From an uncultured Parafilimonas sp. (GTDB lineage: Bacteria > Bacteroidota > Bacteroidia > Chitinophagales > Chitinophagaceae): a stretch of DNA of 11,446 nt. The notes under the pieces are model-generated. The model was given only the letters and a program-made list of their open reading frames with translations, was not told where the DNA came from and ran no database searches. Positions 6,863 through 11,446 of the stretch are shown in pieces; the stretch's first letter is position 1; the number at the start of each line of letters is the position of its first letter. The stretch lies in the NCBI GenBank assembly GCA_937892395.1, contig CALAGJ010000164.1, positions 1 through 11,446 of the forward strand, written 5' to 3'. Position numbers and translations under genes: made by a program.

Positions 6863-7261
6863 CTCTTTTTCTTGCCTAATATTAAAAATACTTATAGCTC
6901 TTTTAAGTCATAAAAAAGAGTTTACAACATGTAGCATTAATTGTAAAAAGATAATTTAATATACTAAAGGTTAGCTACATTGTATTGATTTGACTGTTAG
7001 AAAATTCAAATGCACTTCTATAAATATTGCGGCAAAAACAAAATTACCACTACTTATAGCCTGTCGTACAACTTGCTTATCAGTGAAAGCAATAGCACAG
7101 ATTTTATAGCACCAAAATAAATTATCACAATCTTCATAAATTGTTAGCTTAACTAAACAGAAATTTAATGCCATTAGATGATTTAATTCAATAAAAAAAA
7201 ATATAAAACATAAATTTTCAAGAATGAATGAGCTATAAATTTGTATCCATAATTAGCACAA
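6863..7261. other. Gene-free AT-rich stretch between tRNA-Ser and the GH95 gene
   Basis: I see no supported gene in these 399 bases. A weak AT-rich inverted repeat, CTCTTTT/AAAAGAG (6898-6904 and 6914-6920), lies 35 bp after the tRNA and could assist termination. A 67-codon minus-strand frame at 6971-7174 has no recognisable features. The last part holds the likely promoter of the GH95 gene. Confidence 0.6.
7236..7243 (+). promoter_or_regulatory. Bacteroidota -7 promoter element of the GH95 gene
   Basis: TAAATTTG exactly matches the TAnnTTTG -7 consensus and lies 18 bp before the ATG at 7262. A start site near 7249 would leave a 5' leader of only about a dozen bases. No good TTG is present at the -33 position, so the promoter may be weak or need an activator. 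Confidence 0.5.
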
Positions 7262-9709
7262 ATGAAAAGGAATAAACTGGCACTAATAATCTGCCTTAGT
7301 ACGTTAATTTTTTATAATAACACCGCAGTTTTTGCACAGTCAAATCCATCAACAACATTGTGGTATTCCGGCCCTGCCGGGCAATGGGAGGATGCTTTGC
7401 CTATCGGAAATGGTAGGCTTGGTGCTATGTATTTTGGAGCCGTTAAAGAAGACAGGCTACAATTCAATGAAGATACCTACTGGACTGGTGGTCCTTATTC
7501 CACAGTAAAAAAAGGGGGCTATAAAGTACTTCCCCAATTACAGCAGTTGCTTTTTGATAGAAAGTTTACGGAAGGACATTTGCTTTTTGGTGAGTATATG
7601 TTGGGCAACCCCGTAGAGCAACAAAAATATCAAAGCATGGGAAATGTCATATTGGACTTTGATTTAGATGAAAATGTTACCGACTATAGAAGGGAATTGG
7701 ATTTAACCACGGGCATCACTAAGCTAAGTTTTATACAAGATGGCGTTACATATACCCGAGAGGTTTTTTCCTCCTACCCCGATCAAGCTATCGTAATGCA
7801 CATTACAGCAAATAAGCCGGGAAAAATTAATTTTAATTGCCAGCTTCAGGGTGTAAGAAATCAGGCACATTCAAACTATGCTACTGATTATTTCAAAATG
7901 GATACATGGGGCAATGATGGATTAAAACTTACAGGAAAAAGTGCAGACTATTTGGGTGTGGCAGGTCTCTTGAAATATGAGGCTTTATTAAAAGCAAATT
8001 GCAAAGGTGGTACAATAACAACTGGTTTAAAATCGCTGACAATTAAAGATGCAGATGATGTGGTGCTGATATTAGTAGCAGCTACAAACTTCAATAACTA
8101 TAAAGACGTAAGTGGCAGCGAAACAGATAGAGCCGCCGCATATATCAATCATATTACTGGACGGAGCTTTGAATCATTAAAGACGGAGCATATAAAAGAT
8201 CATCAGCAATTGTTTAGTAGAGTTGATATTACATTACCCATTACAAAAAATTCGTTATTGCCCACTGATTTGCGGATGCAAAAAGTACTTGAAGCACCAG
8301 ACCCATCGTTAGCTGCACTCGGATATCAGTTTGGCCGCTATATTTTAATGGCATCGTCCAGACCAGGCACACAGCCAGCCAATTTGCAGGGCATCTGGAA
8401 TGATGATCAAAACCCCGCCTGGGATTCTAAATACACCACAAACATTAATACAGAAATGAATTATTGGAATGCAGAAGCGGGCAACCTTGCAGAATGTGCA
8501 TTCCCATTATTTGATTTGATTAAAGAAGTATCCGATCAAGGCCAATCCGTCGCAAAGGAACATTATGGCGTACAAGAAGGCTGGGTATTCCACCAAAATA
8601 CAGATTTATGGCGGGTGGCTGCGCCAATGGATGGCTCAAACTGGGGCGCATTTACAACTGGTGGCGCATGGCTTTGCACCCATATTTGGGAGCATTATCT
8701 ATATACCCAAGATAAAGAATTTCTCAAAAAAAATTATCCATTATTGAAGGGCTGCGCCCAATTTTTCTTAGGTTTCTTAATTAAGGATCCTATTAAAGGA
8801 TGGCTTGTTACTAACCCTTCCACCTCACCAGAAAATGTACCCGGAAGCCCCGGAAATACAAGGTTTTTTGACGAAATGAATGGAGGTTATTATGATGGTT
8901 CACAAATCTGCTACGGCTCCACTATTGATGCTCAAATATTGAATGATTTATTTCATGCTGTAGAAGGAGCATCAGAAGTATTGAATGTGGACGAAACATT
9001 TAGACAAACCATAAAAAATGCACATGCACAACTGGCACCCATGCAAGTAGGCAAAGATGGAAGCCTGCAAGAATGGATTGAAGACTGGCCTCAAACAGAA
9101 GAACGGCATCGCCATTTTTCACATTTGTATGGCTTATATCCAGGTCATGTAATCTCTGCGGTATCTACACCCCAATTGGTCATGCCTGTAAAGAAGGTAT
9201 TGGAGCAGCGGGGAGATGGAGAATCAGGGTGGTCTCGGGTATGGAAAATGTGCGAATGGGCAAGACTTTATGATGGTAATAGAGCCAACAAAATCTTTAA
9301 AGGTTATATTGATAAGCAATGTACAAAATCATTGTTTGGAAAATGTTATGAACCTATGCAAGTGGATGCCGCACTTGGACTGAGCGCAGCGGTTACGGAA
9401 ATGCTGGTACAAAGCCAGGAGGGATATATTCATTTGTTGCCGGCGCTGCCGGATGAATGGAGCGAAGCTGGTCATATACAAGGCATCATTACAAGAGGTG
9501 CATTTGAACTTGATTTTGCTTGGAAAAATGGTCAGGTAGAGCAGTTATCCCTCACCTCAAAAGCAGGTGGTGTTTGTACGATAAAAAGCTCCAAAAAAAT
9601 TGCGGTGACTACTAGTGGCAAAAAAGTAAAAACCAATGTCACAAAGAATGACCTATACAGTTTTCAAACGGAAGCTTCCGAAAATTATAGGATAGAATTT
9701 TTGAAGTAA
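7262..9709 (+). CDS. GH95 family glycoside hydrolase, probable secreted alpha-L-fucosidase
   Basis: This is an 815-residue enzyme of glycoside hydrolase family 95, inverting enzymes that remove alpha-1,2-fucose (some members alpha-L-galactose) from glycans. A Sec signal peptide is likely: MKRNK, a hydrophobic core, and cleavage near VFA-Q (about residue 25). The N-terminal beta domain carries WYSGPAGQWEDALPIGNGR (34-52) and FNEDTYWTGGP (68-78). The (alpha/alpha)6 catalytic part includes PANLQGIWND (372-381), TNINTEMNYWNAE (393-405), NPSTSPENVPG (518-528) and FSHLYGLYPGH (619-629). Compared with bifidobacterial AfcA, Asn394 and Asn396 match the catalytic asparagines, Glu524 the general acid and Asp702 the partner aspartate. 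The segment around Asp702 reads MQVDAALG, where many GH95 enzymes have FQIDGNFG, so substrate preference may differ. A short C-terminal beta domain follows from about residue 735. No SusC/SusD or other glycosidase genes are adjacent, so it is not in an obvious PUL. Confidence 0.92.
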   Translation: MKRNKLALIICLSTLIFYNNTAVFAQSNPSTTLWYSGPAGQWEDALPIGNGRLGAMYFGAVKEDRLQFNEDTYWTGGPYSTVKKGGYKVLPQLQQLLFDRKFTEGHLLFGEYMLGNPVEQQKYQSMGNVILDFDLDENVTDYRRELDLTTGITKLSFIQDGVTYTREVFSSYPDQAIVMHITANKPGKINFNCQLQGVRNQAHSNYATDYFKMDTWGNDGLKLTGKSADYLGVAGLLKYEALLKANCKGGTITTGLKSLTIKDADDVVLILVAATNFNNYKDVSGSETDRAAAYINHITGRSFESLKTEHIKDHQQLFSRVDITLPITKNSLLPTDLRMQKVLEAPDPSLAALGYQFGRYILMASSRPGTQPANLQGIWNDDQNPAWDSKYTTNINTEMNYWNAEAGNLAECAFPLFDLIKEVSDQGQSVAKEHYGVQEGWVFHQNTDLWRVAAPMDGSNWGAFTTGGAWLCTHIWEHYLYTQDKEFLKKNYPLLKGCAQFFLGFLIKDPIKGWLVTNPSTSPENVPGSPGNTRFFDEMNGGYYDGSQICYGSTIDAQILNDLFHAVEGASEVLNVDETFRQTIKNAHAQLAPMQVGKDGSLQEWIEDWPQTEERHRHFSHLYGLYPGHVISAVSTPQLVMPVKKVLEQRGDGESGWSRVWKMCEWARLYDGNRANKIFKGYIDKQCTKSLFGKCYEPMQVDAALGLSAAVTEMLVQSQEGYIHLLPALPDEWSEAGHIQGIITRGAFELDFAWKNGQVEQLSLTSKAGGVCTIKSSKKIAVTTSGKKVKTNVTKNDLYSFQTEASENYRIEFLK

Positions 9710-9795
9710 TTTTTCAAAATTTTTATCATTAAATTCGGCATACAAGTACCTAAATATTACCACAAATTATTATTAAAAAGTACTACTTAGCATCA

Positions 9796-10407
9796 GTGTT
9801 GATAGCAATAGGAAGCAAACTATTATTTTTCCTGCTGTACTACATAGCCACATTATATTATCTAGGTGGTTCACTGACCAACAAAGATGCAATTGGTTTT
9901 AGCTGGCTCAATAATTATTGGTGCAATTTATTAAATGATACCGCCATAAATGGTCAGGCTAATACAGCTAAACCCATAGCTATGCTTGCTATGGTTATCT
10001 TAAATATTTCGCTTGTCTCGTTTTGGTGGCAGTTTCCTAAACACCCAAAGTTGTCAAAAAATTATCAAAACATCATTCGCTATTGCGGCACAATTGCTAT
10101 TGCATTGGGTAGCTTTTTATCTACAAATTTCAATCACGATTTGTTGACAAATCTTGCATCGGTTTTTGGCATCATAGCCACTATTGGTGTATTTATTGGT
10201 TTACATATAAATGGCTGGAAAGGTTTACTATACTTTGGTTACTTTAATATATTACTTGTGCTTGTCAATAACCTAATGTATTACAACAATGGCCTAATAA
10301 TGTATTTACCCATTACCCAAAAAATCACTTTTATTTCTTTTTTATTATGGATTGCTTGTATTGAAATGAACATGTATAAAAGGTCAATTCATGTGCATGG
10401 TAAGTAG
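9796..10407 (+). CDS. Six-helix membrane protein, possibly DUF998-like
   Basis: I do not recognise this 203-residue protein with certainty. About six hydrophobic helices are visible, near residues 5-24, 59-79, 93-109, 116-136, 142-162 and 172-189. More conserved-looking polar blocks are GFSWLNNYWCNLLND (34-48) and NFNHDLLTNLASVFG (111-125). The layout resembles DUF998-type membrane proteins, but that is only an impression. The frame has no ATG before residue 62. The likely start is GTG at 9796 or TTG at 9799, in a frame that stays open back to a stop at 9751. An upstream ATT or ATA start cannot be excluded. The gene begins 86 bp after the GH95 stop and could share its transcript. The C-terminus is basic (MYKRSIHVHGK), probably cytoplasmic. 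Confidence 0.7.
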   Translation: MLIAIGSKLLFFLLYYIATLYYLGGSLTNKDAIGFSWLNNYWCNLLNDTAINGQANTAKPIAMLAMVILNISLVSFWWQFPKHPKLSKNYQNIIRYCGTIAIALGSFLSTNFNHDLLTNLASVFGIIATIGVFIGLHINGWKGLLYFGYFNILLVLVNNLMYYNNGLIMYLPITQKITFISFLLWIACIEMNMYKRSIHVHGK

Positions 10408-10809
10408 TTGAGTTTCCTAGATCTTTTGCTGTCATTATTTATGTGAGATTTATAAGTATGCATTGCTAATTTTGAAATGGCATGTTCTGCCAAAAATTAT
10501 GTAGGATAATCATATTTAACCAACGATAAACCAACTCATATTATTTCAAACTCATCAAAGAGTCATTGAGGAAAATTATACATCCAAAAAAAAATCCGCC
10601 AAGGCGGATAATTTTCGAAACAATTTAATCTTTTCCAACACGGGGGATTATGCTGTTTCTTCGGTTTTTTTTTGGACAATTGGATTTTAATGTAACTTTA
10701 TTAACAACAATGCAAAAATGTACATTGCATTAATTAGTTTCAAAAAAATTTAGCCCCCTCTATGTCCAAATCAGACAAATTAACTTTAAAACTTATCGCA
10801 ATCGATTGT
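10408..10809. other. Gene-free 402-bp stretch between two convergent genes
   Basis: No supported protein gene lies here. The stretch contains a strong hairpin terminator (10586-10609), a region that could be a small minus-strand RNA or the arginase 3' UTR (about 10586-10706), and an inverted repeat, AATGCAA/TTGCATT (10709-10715 and 10725-10731). The part from 10408 to 10580 shows nothing I can name. Confidence 0.6.
10586..10609 (-). terminator. Strong rho-independent terminator facing left
   Basis: ATCCGCC-AA-GGCGGAT (10594-10609) is a near-perfect palindrome. Read on the minus strand, the GC-rich stem is followed by nine T residues (10594-10586), an ideal intrinsic terminator. Read on the plus strand it is followed only by AATTTT, so it would be weaker for the membrane-protein gene. 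It probably ends leftward transcription from the arginase gene, or from a separate small RNA. Confidence 0.85.
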
Positions 10810-11446
10810 TTAATGCATCAGCAGTATGTTTGCACTCCGCTGTAGAATATTAAATGCAATTTCTGCCATAAGATTTTCTTTATCCAAAGTAGGATTTACC
10901 TCTGTAAGTTCAAAGCAACATATTTTTCTGCTTTGCATAAACTTGCCCACCAGGTCCTCTGCTTCTCTTTCTTTCAAGCCATTACTTACCGGTGTGCCAG
11001 TGCCTTTAGATATTGCAGAATCCAAACAATCCACATCAAAACTGATATAAATATCTGTACAATCGCTGAGGTAGCGCAATACTTTCCTGCTAACGTTTTC
11101 AGCACCGTTGCGTCGCACTTCGCTTGTAGGGATCACTTTCATGCCATATTTTTCTATCAGTGCTTTTTCTTCTTTTTCAAAATCACGCAGGGAAATAAAC
11201 ACGATATCCTCCGGCAGTACTTTAGGATGAATTTTACCAATGGTTTTTAACTGATCCCACATCTTCATTGTTTTTTCGTCCGGTTCATGTACCCGCATTT
11301 CTTCATTGTTTTCATCAATGGCGGTAGCCAGCGGCATACCATGCATGTTGCCGGTGGGAGTGGTGTAGGGGGTATGCAGGTCAGCATGTGCATCGATCCA
11401 GATCACACCCAGTTTGCTTTTTGGTTTTGCCATTTTTATACCAGCA
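10810..11446 (-). CDS. rocF: Arginase, N-terminal part beyond the window edge
   Basis: This is a ureohydrolase that splits L-arginine into ornithine and urea at a binuclear Mn2+ site in the cytosol. About 211 C-terminal residues are visible. Counting from the internal Met at 11433, metal ligands are DAHAD (14-18) and SFDVD (131-135). Substrate-site motifs are GNMHG (28-32), GTGTPV (144-149) and EVNP (178-181). The GNxHG and EVNP combination favours arginase over agmatinase or formimidoylglutamase. The frame stays open through the right edge (AGIK before that Met). The family's GGDHS segment, with the remaining metal histidine, should lie just outside. The Met at 11433 is therefore internal, and the true start is probably about 100 codons further on. 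The strong leftward terminator at 10586-10609 is the likely end of its transcript. Confidence 0.92.
   Translation of the reverse strand, partial: AGIKMAKPKSKLGVIWIDAHADLHTPYTTPTGNMHGMPLATAIDENNEEMRVHEPDEKTMKMWDQLKTIGKIHPKVLPEDIVFISLRDFEKEEKALIEKYGMKVIPTSEVRRNGAENVSRKVLRYLSDCTDIYISFDVDCLDSAISKGTGTPVSNGLKEREAEDLVGKFMQSRKICCFELTEVNPTLDKENLMAEIAFNILQRSANILLMH

Noticed and set aside
6971..7174. A 67-codon minus-strand open frame in the tRNA-GH95 spacer
   Set aside because: Its composition looks random and cysteine-rich, it has no recognisable motif and no clear ribosome site, and it lies in AT-rich non-coding DNA.
10650..10733. A 27-codon plus-strand frame starting after a GGGGG run (MLFLRFFFGQ...)
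   Set aside because: The run of phenylalanines comes from a poly-T tract, and the frame overlaps the proposed minus-strand RNA. Nothing supports translation.
10826..11250. Plus-strand open frames of 74 and 105 codons opposite arginase
   Set aside because: They overlap well-conserved arginase motifs on the other strand and resemble no protein family.
1..11446. CRISPR array, insertion sequence, prophage or defence island
   Set aside because: No regularly spaced direct repeats, transposase, integrase, phage or nuclease-toxin genes were seen. The tRNA-Ser gene has no visible duplicated 3' end downstream that would mark an integrated element.

Overview
The window looks like chromosomal sequence from a member of the Bacteroidota, probably in or near the Chitinophagaceae. 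Reasons: it is AT-rich; it has a DUF1800-DUF1501 gene pair, a bacillithiol-type BshA, an exported GH95 glycosidase and a DUF4197 lipoprotein; Shine-Dalgarno sites are weak; and matches to the Bacteroidota promoter element TAnnTTTG lie upstream of two genes. The family assignment is inferred from gene content, not from a marker gene.

Layout. Bases 1-51 are not biological. They are an Illumina P5-side adapter with an 8-nt index, left on the end of a contig. The adapter cuts off the 3' end of a minus-strand alkane-monooxygenase gene (alkB-like, 52-1009) and adds a false C-terminal tail to its reading frame. Divergent from it, a DUF1800 gene (1098-2552) and a Tat-exported DUF1501 gene (2572-3774) form a two-gene operon. 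A minus-strand DUF4197 lipoprotein (3779-4504) converges on that operon with only 4 bp between the genes. The plus-strand run continues with bshA (4652-5782), a TatD-family metallo-hydrolase (5967-6737) and tRNA-Ser(GGA) (6776-6862). Next come about 400 bp without a convincing gene, a secreted GH95 alpha-L-fucosidase-like enzyme (7262-9709) and a six-helix membrane protein with a non-ATG start (9796-10407). After another gene-free 400 bp, a minus-strand arginase enters from the right edge and lacks its N-terminal part (10810-11446).

How the genes relate. Most are unrelated housekeeping or accessory genes. The only clear functional pair is DUF1800-DUF1501. BshA would start bacillithiol synthesis, arginase would break down arginine, AlkB would hydroxylate alkane-like substrates, and the GH95 enzyme would release fucose or a related sugar from glycans. 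No PUL partners (SusC/SusD), rubredoxin or other bsh genes are in the window.

I found no convincing new multigene system. The most useful observations are the adapter at the left end and several intergenic structures. Two of these are minus-strand hairpins with T-runs that could end small RNAs. Another is a tatD terminator that overlaps the apparent tRNA-Ser promoter. There are also two clean inverted repeats in divergent promoter regions.
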